From JACRBK01 sp964427955 (lineage in GTDB: Bacteria; Chloroflexota; Anaerolineae; Aggregatilineales; Aggregatilineaceae), in assembly GCA_964427955.1 (NCBI GenBank), contig CAYRWY010000112.1:1-14274 (forward strand): a stretch of 14,274 bases of DNA, read 5' to 3'. A program made the position numbers and the translations under genes. How positions within the stretch are numbered: position 1 is the first letter of the stretch; the number at the start of each line of letters is the position of its first letter. Under the pieces are notes generated by a model, which saw only the letters and a program-made list of their open reading frames with translations, did no database searches and was not told the origin of the DNA. Positions 5,133 to 11,089 of this stretch are shown here, one piece after another.

Positions 5133-6503
5133 TCACCAGACCGGAAGATTGGGCACCAGATAGGTGTCCAGCGCGTACCAGGCGAAGATCGCCAGCCCGA
5201 TCATGGCGGTCACCGGCAGCCATTCCAGCGCGGGGAACTGGTTTTCGACCAGCGCCGTCCATCCCGTCAGTCCGACCGCGACCAGCAGCGCGAACGGGAT
5301 CAGCGCCGGGTACAGGTAGCGCCCCTGGAACTGGACGAAGGTCCGGTTGTAGATCAGGAATGCCGCAAAAACGAAGACGATCACCACCGCCAGGACGATC
5401 AGTGCATCGCGCTGCGGGCCGCTCAGCGTGCGGGGCCAGTGCTGCCGCCAGGCGAACAGCACGACGCCGACGAGGACGACCAGCGTAAACAGCATGAACA
5501 GGCGGTAGATATTGCCCGGCATCGGCACGGCCATCCAGCCGAACTGGCCCCAAAAGCTGTGGAAGGTGGTCTGCGCCATGTTTTCCAGGTAGACGCGCGT
5601 GCTGCCGCCGCATACCAAATCGATATAAGTGTCGCGGCGCATTTGCCCGATGGTGATCGCATCGTGGCGGGACAGCCCGGTGAAGTCCAGCCCGCCGTAG
5701 ACGATCAGGTTGCGCACCCACCAGACGCCGCCGATCAGCAGCGCCGGGATCGCCGCGGCGGCCAACTGGGTGATCCCCTGCCGCCGGGGCCAGCGTTCAC
5801 GGCGCCAGCGCAGCAGCACTGCCAGCCCGACGACGCCCGCCAGGAAATAGATCGTCGTCTTGGTCAGCAGCGCGATCCCGACCAGCACGCCCAGCACCAC
5901 CGGCGAGATGTGATGCGGCGGCGCGGCGGCGGCGGCAGAGCGGCGCGAATTGCCCAGGTAGATCGCGACCAGCAGCAGCGTCCCGCTGACGACCAGTTCC
6001 GCCAGCGCGTCGTTGCTCACGCTGCCCAGGATCGCGAGGTGCTGCGGCAGGAAGGCCACGAAGCCCGCCCCCACCAGCGCCAGCGAGGGCCAGCGCGGCA
6101 GCACCGTCCACAGCAGCGCCCAGGTGCACAGGATCATTCCGGCTCCCAGCAGCACCGACAGCAGCCGCAGGGCGTGCAGGCTGCCATCCGTCAGGGCGTA
6201 GACCGGCGCTTCCAGCAGGTAGTAGAGCGGCGGCTGGTGATCTTCGTACTGCACGGTGTCGATCCGGTCCAGCAGCGCCGGGTTGAACCCCTCGGCAGTG
6301 AGTTGATTCTGATAGTCCTGCTGCCAGTCGCCCAGCTTCAGCACCGGCAGCTTGCCCTCGTCGGCGATCTGGCGCACGTAGTTGTAGTGGGCGGGTTCGT
6401 CGGGCGTCTGCCAGTCCGGTGTGCGGGTGGCATACTGCCCGGCCAGCACCAGGTACGCCGCCAGGATGACGCCGATCACCATCCATTCGATTTTGCGGAT
6501 CAT
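5133..6503 (-). CDS. Polytopic membrane protein, DUF2142/GT-C glycosyltransferase-like
   Basis: This 456-aa membrane protein has an N-terminal membrane segment (about 7-23) followed by an exposed loop carrying TPDEPAHYNYVRQIA. The acidic DE pair in the first outer loop is typical of GT-C glycosyltransferases, which transfer sugars from lipid-phosphate donors outside the cytoplasmic face. Further on come QPPLYYLLEAPVYAL, many hydrophobic helices and a second outer segment FWGQFGWMAVPMP. The pattern fits DUF2142 or PMT-like proteins, whose acceptors are mostly unknown; roles in surface polysaccharide or protein glycosylation are inferred for the family. The start at 6503 has little Shine-Dalgarno sequence. 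A promoter lies at 6551-6579, and the MazG-like gene follows closely. Confidence 0.85.
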   Translation of the reverse strand: MIRKIEWMVIGVILAAYLVLAGQYATRTPDWQTPDEPAHYNYVRQIADEGKLPVLKLGDWQQDYQNQLTAEGFNPALLDRIDTVQYEDHQPPLYYLLEAPVYALTDGSLHALRLLSVLLGAGMILCTWALLWTVLPRWPSLALVGAGFVAFLPQHLAILGSVSNDALAELVVSGTLLLVAIYLGNSRRSAAAAAPPHHISPVVLGVLVGIALLTKTTIYFLAGVVGLAVLLRWRRERWPRRQGITQLAAAAIPALLIGGVWWVRNLIVYGGLDFTGLSRHDAITIGQMRRDTYIDLVCGGSTRVYLENMAQTTFHSFWGQFGWMAVPMPGNIYRLFMLFTLVVLVGVVLFAWRQHWPRTLSGPQRDALIVLAVVIVFVFAAFLIYNRTFVQFQGRYLYPALIPFALLVAVGLTGWTALVENQFPALEWLPVTAMIGLAIFAWYALDTYLVPNLPVW

Positions 6504-6550
6504 CGGCAGTTCACAATCTTTCGAAAAAACGACTTTGAAATGAACCTTGA

Positions 6551-6579
6551 ATTATCCCGATCTCCTCTGCTCTATTCAA
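6551..6579 (-). promoter_or_regulatory. Sigma-70-type promoter of the DUF2142-like gene
   Basis: On the minus strand TTGAAT (6579-6574) and GATAAT (6556-6551) are separated by 17 nt. Transcription would start near 6544, leaving a leader of about 40 nt. It shows that the downstream genes need not depend on read-through from metG. Confidence 0.5.
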
Positions 6580-6610
6580 AAAGCAGGAAAAGAGCGGGAG
6601 GAGTCTTTTT

Positions 6611-6655
6611 CCCCTCTCCCATAAGAAACGATGGGAGAGGGGGTAGGGGGTGAGG
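6611..6655. repeat. CCCCTCTCCC hairpin repeat downstream of metG
   Basis: CCCCTCTCCCAT (6611-6622) and ATGGGAGAGGGG (6631-6642) are perfect 12-bp arms around an 8-nt loop, followed by GTAGGGGGTGAGGG. On the minus strand (metG direction) the hairpin is followed by A residues, not T, so it is not a canonical terminator, though it may still protect or end the message. The G-run/C-run flank resembles the interior of the repeat at 3813-3905 and suggests a dispersed genomic family. Confidence 0.6.
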
Positions 6656-6659
6656 GCAT

Positions 6660-8459
6660 TTACCCCCGCCGGGGCAAGACTTCCGCTTCGCGCGGTTGGC
6701 CCAGGCGGGCGACTTCCTGCTCGATCAGCTCCGGTTCCAGCTTGCGGAACAGCGGCTGCGGCTGGCGGAGCGCCTGCCCGGCGGGCAGTTGGCTGGCTTC
6801 CCAGCGCCCGACGGCCTGCGATCCGTCGTAGACGAGCGCCTGGTGAGGCCGCGTCGCTTCCTGGTAAGTGGCGATACTCTGCTCGCCGAACAGCGTCCCG
6901 TCGTAGCCGAGGAACTCGTGCACCTTCTGCGAGGTGAACGGCAGGAACGGCGCGAACAGCGTCTTGAGCGTATCGATGCAGCGCAGCGCGGTATAGATCG
7001 TGGTCGCGGCGGCCTGCTTGTCCTCCTTGACCACCTTGAACCAGGGTGCGCGATCCAGGTAGCCGTTGACCTCGCGGGCCAGCGCCATCGTCTCGGTGAG
7101 GGCGTCGCGCAGCCGGACCGCCGCCAGCAGGTCGCTGACCGTGGTGAAGCCGGTCTCGACCCTGTCCAGAATCTCGCGATCCACGTCGCGCAGTTCGCCG
7201 GGCGCGGGCACCGTGCCGCCGAAGTGCTTGTAAGCGAAGGTCAGCACCCGGTTGACCAGGTTGCCCCACGCCGCCAGCAGCTCGGTGTTGTTGCGCGTCA
7301 CGAAGCCGTCCCAACTCCAATCGGAGTCGCGGGTTTCGGGGAAGGTCATGGCGATGTAGTAGCGGATCGGGTCGGGATCGTAGCGATCCAGAATGTCGGG
7401 CACCCAGATCGCCCAGTTGCGGCTCTTGGAGAATTTCTCGCCCTCGATATTCATGAACTCGTTGGCGGGCACGTCGTAGGGCAGGTTGGTGTGTCCCTCG
7501 GCCTCGGTCGCGTACAGGCCGTCGATCCCCAGCAGTTCGGCAGGCCAGATGATGGTGTGGAACTCGATGTTGTCCTTGCCGATGAAGTTGTAGATTTTCG
7601 CCGCCGGGTTGTACCACCACTGCTTCCAGGCGTCGGGTTGGCCGGTGTTGTGCGCCCATTCGATGCTGGCCGAAAAATAGCCGATCACCGCCTCGAACCA
7701 CACGTACAGCCGCTTGTCCGACCAGCCGTCCAGCGGGATCGGGATGCCCCAGTCGATGTCGCGCGTGATTGGGCGGCCTTTCAGGTCTTCGGCCTTGTTC
7801 TGCGAGACGCGCAGCACGTTGGGCCGCCAGTGCTCTTTCCCCGTGGACAGGTACTCGCGCAGGGGGTCGATGAACGCCGCCAGGTTGAGGAAGTAGTGCT
7901 GGGTTTCACGAATTTCGGGGGTGCTGCCATCGGTCTTGGAACGAGGATTGATCAGGTCTACGGCGTCGAGCAGGCTACCACAGTTATCACACTGGTCGCC
8001 GCGCGCGTGCGCATAGCCGCACTTGGGACACGTCCCCTCGACGTAGCGATCCGGCAGGAAGCGTTTTTCGGTCGGGCTGTAGAGCAGGCGCTGCGTCTCG
8101 GTGTAGAGGTAGCCGCGCTCCAACAGCCGCAGGAAAAAGTCCTGCGACACTTTATGATGGTTCTCGGTGTCGGTGTGGGTATACAGATCGTAGCTGATCC
8201 CGATCCGTTTTTGCGTTTCGAGAAAGCGCGCGTGATAGTGCTCGAAGACTTCGCGCGCCGTGAGGCCCAGTTTATCCGCTTCGACCGAGATCGGCGTGCC
8301 GTGCGAGTCCGATCCGCTGACCATCAGGACGTGATTGCCCTTCAGGCGGTGATAGCGAGCGAAAATATCCGCCGGGAGGTACGCCCCGGCCAGGTGGCCC
8401 GCGTGCAGATCGCCGTTGGCGTAGGGCCACGCCACTGATACATGAATGTGCTCAGGCAT
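6660..8459 (-). CDS. metG: Methionine--tRNA ligase
   Basis: At 599 aa this charges tRNA-Met with methionine in the cytoplasm, for both initiation and elongation. Class I signatures are clear: the HIGH motif as HAGH (19-22, within WPYANGDLHAGHL) and the KMSKS motif as KFSKS (342-346). A zinc knuckle, Cys144-x2-Cys147-x9-Cys157-x2-Cys160, lies in the connective peptide, and the helical anticodon-binding domain fills the C-terminus. It ends soon after that domain, without the EMAP/Trbp111-like tRNA-binding extension found in the longer E. coli enzyme. The ATG at 8459 is preferred to a frame extension to 8504, since it gives the conserved MPEHIHVSVAWPYANG beginning, has a GAAGGGAAG RBS and lies downstream of a strong promoter. 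Confidence 0.97.
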   Translation of the reverse strand: MPEHIHVSVAWPYANGDLHAGHLAGAYLPADIFARYHRLKGNHVLMVSGSDSHGTPISVEADKLGLTAREVFEHYHARFLETQKRIGISYDLYTHTDTENHHKVSQDFFLRLLERGYLYTETQRLLYSPTEKRFLPDRYVEGTCPKCGYAHARGDQCDNCGSLLDAVDLINPRSKTDGSTPEIRETQHYFLNLAAFIDPLREYLSTGKEHWRPNVLRVSQNKAEDLKGRPITRDIDWGIPIPLDGWSDKRLYVWFEAVIGYFSASIEWAHNTGQPDAWKQWWYNPAAKIYNFIGKDNIEFHTIIWPAELLGIDGLYATEAEGHTNLPYDVPANEFMNIEGEKFSKSRNWAIWVPDILDRYDPDPIRYYIAMTFPETRDSDWSWDGFVTRNNTELLAAWGNLVNRVLTFAYKHFGGTVPAPGELRDVDREILDRVETGFTTVSDLLAAVRLRDALTETMALAREVNGYLDRAPWFKVVKEDKQAAATTIYTALRCIDTLKTLFAPFLPFTSQKVHEFLGYDGTLFGEQSIATYQEATRPHQALVYDGSQAVGRWEASQLPAGQALRQPQPLFRKLEPELIEQEVARLGQPREAEVLPRRG

Positions 8460-8494
8460 TAGGTCTTCCCTTCTAGGTGTGCTTAGCGCCGGAC

Positions 8495-8523
8495 ATTGTA
8501 ACAAACCCGCGTCCCCTTGTCAG
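8495..8523 (-). promoter_or_regulatory. Sigma-70-type promoter of metG
   Basis: On the minus strand CTGACA (8523-8518) and TACAAT (8500-8495) are separated by exactly 17 nt, each one base from consensus. The start near 8488 gives a leader of about 29 nt containing the RBS. The leader is too short for a T-box or other riboswitch. Confidence 0.7.
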
Positions 8524-8544
8524 GGGAGTTCATCGTTTTCGGTC

Positions 8545-8641
8545 GACAGTTTACAGTTCACAGTTTACAGTAAAGGCGGTCTCCTCCACGTTTTGCTGAC
8601 AGCTTGGCCTGTCTACTGAAAACTGATCACTGTTTACTGTC
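8545..8641. repeat. ACT-heptad tandem repeats in inverted arrangement
   Basis: Four 7-bp units (CAGTTTA, CAGTTCA, CAGTTTA, CAGTAAA; 8547-8574) are followed about 40 bp later by four units on the other strand (ACTGAAA, ACTGATC, ACTGTTT, ACTGTCT; 8615-8642). The two 28-nt arms (8545-8572, 8614-8641) pair at about 22 of 28 positions. Between them is a small perfect hairpin, GACAG/CTGTC (8598-8613). The unit matches the arrays at 10840-11016. With the metG promoter and the ncRNA candidate it accounts for most of the gene-free stretch 8460-8866. Confidence 0.7.
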
Positions 8642-8660
8642 TACTCTCTCTTCTGACAAC

Positions 8661-8691
8661 AAAAAACCGCCGAAAGTTCTTCGACGGTTTT
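8661..8691 (-). terminator. Intrinsic terminator
   Basis: The arms AAAACCG-C-CGAA and TTCG-A-CGGTTTT (8664-8691) pair with one internal mismatch. On the minus strand the hairpin is followed by a run of six T (GGCGGTTTTTTG), a classic rho-independent terminator. It would stop transcripts from the promoter at 8832-8860 and read-through from the operon upstream. Confidence 0.75.
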
Positions 8692-8825
8692 GCTTGCCGT
8701 GATCGCCGGGGCGGGTGCGCTAGCTCAACGCGCAAGACCGTCGCCGGAACACTTCCGACCACGGCAAGCGGCGCATCCGCATAGGGACACTCTGGGTGTC
8801 GTTCGCCATCCAGTACAGGTTCATA
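8661..8825 (-). ncRNA. Candidate structured small RNA (about 165 nt)
   Basis: A near-consensus promoter (8832-8860) and a strong terminator (8661-8691) bracket this stretch. Reading the minus strand, it can form a GACAC/GTGTC hairpin enclosed by GGCG/CGCC. A separate domain is closed by a perfect 10-bp stem (8769-8760 with 8701-8692) that holds two hairpins, CGGAA/TTCCG and TGCGC/GCGCA. This density of nested pairing fits a functional RNA. I do not see the signatures of SRP RNA, tmRNA, RNase P RNA or a T-box. A 34-codon frame also lies inside (8720-8824), so a tiny leaderless mRNA is an alternative. No family is assigned. Confidence 0.5.
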
Positions 8826-8831
8826 CCGATA

Positions 8832-8860
8832 ACTATAAGGGATTCGGCGGCGAGTGTCAA
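8832..8860 (-). promoter_or_regulatory. Near-consensus sigma-70 promoter for the small RNA candidate
   Basis: On the minus strand TTGACA (8860-8855) matches consensus exactly, followed by a 17-nt spacer and TATAGT (8837-8832, five of six). It is the strongest promoter in the window, placed 6 bp after the stop codon of the UroD-like gene and facing away from it. The start is expected at about 8824-8826. Confidence 0.7.
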
Positions 8861-8866
8861 TTGCTG

Positions 8867-9982
8867 CTACACCATCGCCATGATCTCGTCGATGAACGCC
8901 TCGGCCTGCGGGCAGGTCAGCGGCTCGTCCACGTCGATCAAAAAACCGCGCCCGCCGTCGAAGTCGCGCACGATGTTGAACGCGCCCTCCCGCGTGACGT
9001 AGACCTGGCACAGCTTGCCGCCCTCACGGATGCGGCGCAGCACGTCCGGCCACTGGTCGCCGCGCGGTGCGCCGTCGCCCGGCTGCCACTGGATGCCGCG
9101 CAGCCGCTCGATCCCCAGCAGGTGATCCAGGTGCGCCAGTTGGCCCTTGCCGTCCATGTGATAAAAGCCATAGTCCATCGCCGCGCAGCAGGCGGTGAGA
9201 TCGGGCGTCACGTAGCGCGCGAACATCTTGGGCGAGATCATGTACGAGAAATCGCTTTGCAGCATGTAGCCGCGGCCCGGATTCCAGCAGGGGGCCCAGC
9301 AGGTGACGCCGCGCCCGGCAGGCTCGATCATCCGGCTGAACAGGTCGTACCAGTGCAGCCACAGCGGCGTGATCGCGTGTGTCAGCCGCTCGACTTCGTC
9401 CGGCGCATCATAGAGATCGGTCAGCAGTTCGTGGGTGCCGCGCAGGCTGGCGAGGATGTCCAGGTTGCCGCCGATGTCGGTCACGCCGATGGAAACCTGA
9501 CGGCCCCAGCGCGCGACCGCCGCCTGGGTGATCTCGACGGTGCGCTGCCACCAGGCGTTCTCAGGATCGAAGGTCAACTGAAGCTCCGCCAGATCGGAGA
9601 GTCCTTCCAGTTTGTGGAACCAGGTCGTCCCCGGTTGGTACTCGACCCCTGCGCCCAGATAGGCCGCCGCGACCCCCGCGCCGAAATTGATCCAGAACTT
9701 GGGATAGGCGTCGCCATAGTTGCGGGTAGCGCCGATCAGCGGCTCGTAGACGTCGAGCACCTGCGCGGCAGGCAGGTCGAGCGGAAACTGCGAAAGAAAA
9801 TCGTCCTGCACGCGCTCGCGCGGATAATCGACCGGGGTGCGCGCCGCGATCTCGCGCCGCAGGTCCGGATCGACGGCCCGGACGGTGATGATCGGGCGAT
9901 CCAGCTCCCCGGCCCACCACGCGCCCCAATCCCGCGCGATCCGTGCCCAATCCGCTTCGTTAAAGTCGTGGTAAGTTTTCAT
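8867..9982 (-). CDS. Uroporphyrinogen-decarboxylase-superfamily protein
   Basis: This 371-aa cytosolic protein has the TIM-barrel pattern of UroD/HemE-like proteins. That superfamily includes heme-pathway UroD and cobalamin-dependent methyltransferases. Recognisable stretches are GVTDIGGNLDIL (166-177), CWAPCWNPGRGYMLQSDFSYMISPKMF (228-254) and YHMDGKGQLAHLDHLLGI (274-291), followed by the strand IQWQPGDG. The His275-Met-Asp-Gly motif stands where zinc methyltransferases such as MtaA or CmuA carry His-x-Cys-Gly, so that metal-thiol chemistry is probably absent. The N-terminal Arg-rich motif of true UroD is also missing, so hemE is not assigned. The ATG at 9982 has AGGA 4 nt upstream. It lies 31 bp after the DinB-like gene, likely in one operon. 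Confidence 0.85.
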   Translation of the reverse strand: MKTYHDFNEADWARIARDWGAWWAGELDRPIITVRAVDPDLRREIAARTPVDYPRERVQDDFLSQFPLDLPAAQVLDVYEPLIGATRNYGDAYPKFWINFGAGVAAAYLGAGVEYQPGTTWFHKLEGLSDLAELQLTFDPENAWWQRTVEITQAAVARWGRQVSIGVTDIGGNLDILASLRGTHELLTDLYDAPDEVERLTHAITPLWLHWYDLFSRMIEPAGRGVTCWAPCWNPGRGYMLQSDFSYMISPKMFARYVTPDLTACCAAMDYGFYHMDGKGQLAHLDHLLGIERLRGIQWQPGDGAPRGDQWPDVLRRIREGGKLCQVYVTREGAFNIVRDFDGGRGFLIDVDEPLTCPQAEAFIDEIMAMV

Positions 9983-10013
9983 AGCATCCTGTCAAAGAGT
10001 CAGCAAGAAGAAA

Positions 10014-10502
10014 TTATCCGCCCAGCGTGCGGATCGCCGCCTCAAGGGCTGGCAGGTGAGTGGCATAATGTTCGTAAGAATTGTTGGCCAACGCGCTGTC
10101 AACCGTATCCCCCAGCCGCTGCGCCAGGGGACCCGCGAGATCGAAGTCGGCGTCGGTCAGGGCCTGCACCGCGCGGATCATGTCTCGGCACGATTTGGTC
10201 CAGGCGACGCGGACCTGCTCGTAGGGCTGCGCGCGGCAGGCGAAGATCGCGCCCAGGTTGAACGAATCGTTGTCCGCCAGGGGAATGTCAGCCTGTTCAC
10301 CCCGTGCGGCCCTCCGCAGTTCTTCCAGTGCCCGCTGCTCGTGGGCGATGAAGTGGGCCAGGAGGTCTTTGACCGTCCACTCGCCTTCCAGCTTGAGCTG
10401 TCCCACCTGGACCGGGGTCAGCCGGGCCAGCACGGCCTCGACCTGGGTCTGACCGGCTTCCAGGCACCGCAGTAGTTCCGTTTGGGTAACGTGAGAGTCC
10501 AT
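10014..10502 (-). CDS. DinB-like / ClbS-DfsB family four-helix protein
   Basis: At 162 aa this fits the DinB-like four-helix-bundle fold in length and pattern. WTVKDLLAHFIAHEQRAL (42-59) is the typical second-helix entry, with His50 and His54, and a late helix NSYEHYATHLPAL carries His145 and His149. These His residues are at the positions where family members bind a divalent metal. Members include mycothiol- or bacillithiol-dependent transferases, ClbS-like colibactin resistance proteins and many uncharacterised proteins. The specific reaction is unknown. The RBS is weak (GGATGG about 9 nt before the ATG). The gene begins 17 bp after the YtxH-like gene, suggesting co-transcription. Confidence 0.85.
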   Translation of the reverse strand: MDSHVTQTELLRCLEAGQTQVEAVLARLTPVQVGQLKLEGEWTVKDLLAHFIAHEQRALEELRRAARGEQADIPLADNDSFNLGAIFACRAQPYEQVRVAWTKSCRDMIRAVQALTDADFDLAGPLAQRLGDTVDSALANNSYEHYATHLPALEAAIRTLGG

Positions 10503-10519
10503 AGTGCACCATCCAACGC

Positions 10520-10753
10520 TTAGCGAGCCGGCGGTTTCGCCACGGGCGTCCCTGCCATCTCGGCCAGCCGGGCTTCGAGTTCCTTCCGCTTGGCGGCAGC
10601 GGCGTCCTGGCCTGCCTTCAACGCGGCTGCCCGGCGTGCCCGCAGCCCGCCGCGCATCGAATCGCCGGAGGCGGGGGTGAACAGCAGTGCTACCACCGTG
10701 CCGATGGCCCCTCCGCTCAACATCCCTCCCACAAACGCCAGCAGTCGCCGCAT
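10520..10753 (-). CDS. YtxH-like small membrane protein
   Basis: This 77-aa protein has one N-terminal membrane segment (about 5-26) rich in Gly and Ala (GGMLSGGAIGTVVALLF), followed by TPASGDSMRGGLRAR, the pattern typical of YtxH-domain proteins. A charged, Ala-rich helical tail (about 40-68, probable coiled coil) is likely cytoplasmic. YtxH proteins are often linked to general stress responses, but their biochemical role is unclear. A perfect AGGAGG lies 6 nt before the ATG and a TATAAT box 33 bp upstream, making this the first gene of the three-gene operon with the DinB-like and UroD-like genes. Confidence 0.85.
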   Translation of the reverse strand: MRRLLAFVGGMLSGGAIGTVVALLFTPASGDSMRGGLRARRAAALKAGQDAAAAKRKELEARLAEMAGTPVAKPPAR

Positions 10754-10786
10754 ATCCTACCTCCTGAAAAATTGCGTACCCACTCT

Positions 10787-10812
10787 ATTATAGCGCACCC
10801 CCACGCGTGGGG
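10787..10812 (-). promoter_or_regulatory. Promoter with overlapping 14-bp palindrome (operator candidate)
   Basis: On the minus strand a perfect TATAAT (10792-10787) has only a weak -35 (TTCTCC or TCTCCC). In the spacer lies the perfect palindrome CCCCACGCGTGGGG (10799-10812). A weak -35 with a palindrome between the boxes is the usual layout of a regulated promoter. The binding protein is unknown. Confidence 0.55.
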
Positions 10813-10839
10813 AGAACCCAGTCTGCCGGAGAGCTTCTG

Positions 10840-11016
10840 ACTGAAAACTAATGGAGAAAACAAATCGAATTCACACTATGTTACTGGTTTTTAGTGGTTA
10901 GTTGTTAGTAAAGACAGGCCCCCTGTTTTTGACTAACAACTGAAAACTAACAACCTTTACCGATCATGCGAATTCTAATCGTGTGCTCCATAAGAGCTAA
11001 CCACTGATCACTGCAT
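10840..11016. repeat. ACT-heptad repeat clusters and long hairpin
   Basis: Seven-bp units occur as ACTGAAA-ACTAATG (10840-10853), three units on the opposite strand (10889-10909), ACTAACA-ACTGAAA-ACTAACA (10932-10952) and GCTAACC-ACTGATC-ACTGCAT (10996-11016). The second and third clusters face each other and, with the AAAGACAGG and CCTGTTTTT segments, form a hairpin of about 18 bp (10901-10918 with 10922-10940) with one bulge. Together with the two flanking promoters these repeats account for the gene-free stretch 10754-11089. No ORF or RNA gene is seen in it. Confidence 0.65.
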
Positions 11017-11019
11017 TTC

Positions 11020-11048
11020 TTGACATTCACCGCGTCCGGTTTTAGGCT
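11020..11048 (+). promoter_or_regulatory. Promoter of the M24 peptidase gene
   Basis: A perfect TTGACA (11020-11025) is followed 17 nt later by TAGGCT (11043-11048), which keeps the key T-A and final T of the -10. Transcription from about 11055 would leave a leader of some 35 nt. Confidence 0.5.
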
Positions 11049-11089
11049 CTAGGCAACCTGTTTTTTCTGCCGATTGGAGCATAAACCAA

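Noticed and set aside
5439..6653. Long plus-strand open frame (404 codons) opposite the DUF2142-like gene
   Set aside because: It is rich in Gln, Arg, Asp and His with no domain pattern, as expected for the antisense of a high-GC gene, and the minus-strand protein has clear membrane and loop motifs.
6696..8438. Plus-strand open frame of 580 codons opposite metG
   Set aside because: It is an antisense shadow of metG, whose HAGH, KFSKS and zinc-knuckle motifs are unmistakable; no RBS or family pattern on the plus strand.
8545..8642. CRISPR array
   Set aside because: Units are 7 bp with no spacers, and no cas genes are nearby.
8488..8825. T-box or other methionine-responsive leader for metG
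   Set aside because: metG has its own near-consensus promoter only about 29 nt from the start codon, and no T-box sequence is seen in the structured segment upstream, which is separated by a terminator and a repeat.
8867..9982. Assignment as hemE (true uroporphyrinogen decarboxylase)
   Set aside because: The N-terminal Arg-containing substrate motif of HemE is absent and the neighbours are not heme genes.
8690..10261. Plus-strand open frame of 523 codons across the UroD-like gene and its flanks
   Set aside because: Composition is typical of antisense high-GC sequence, and it crosses a terminator, a promoter and two gene boundaries on the other strand.
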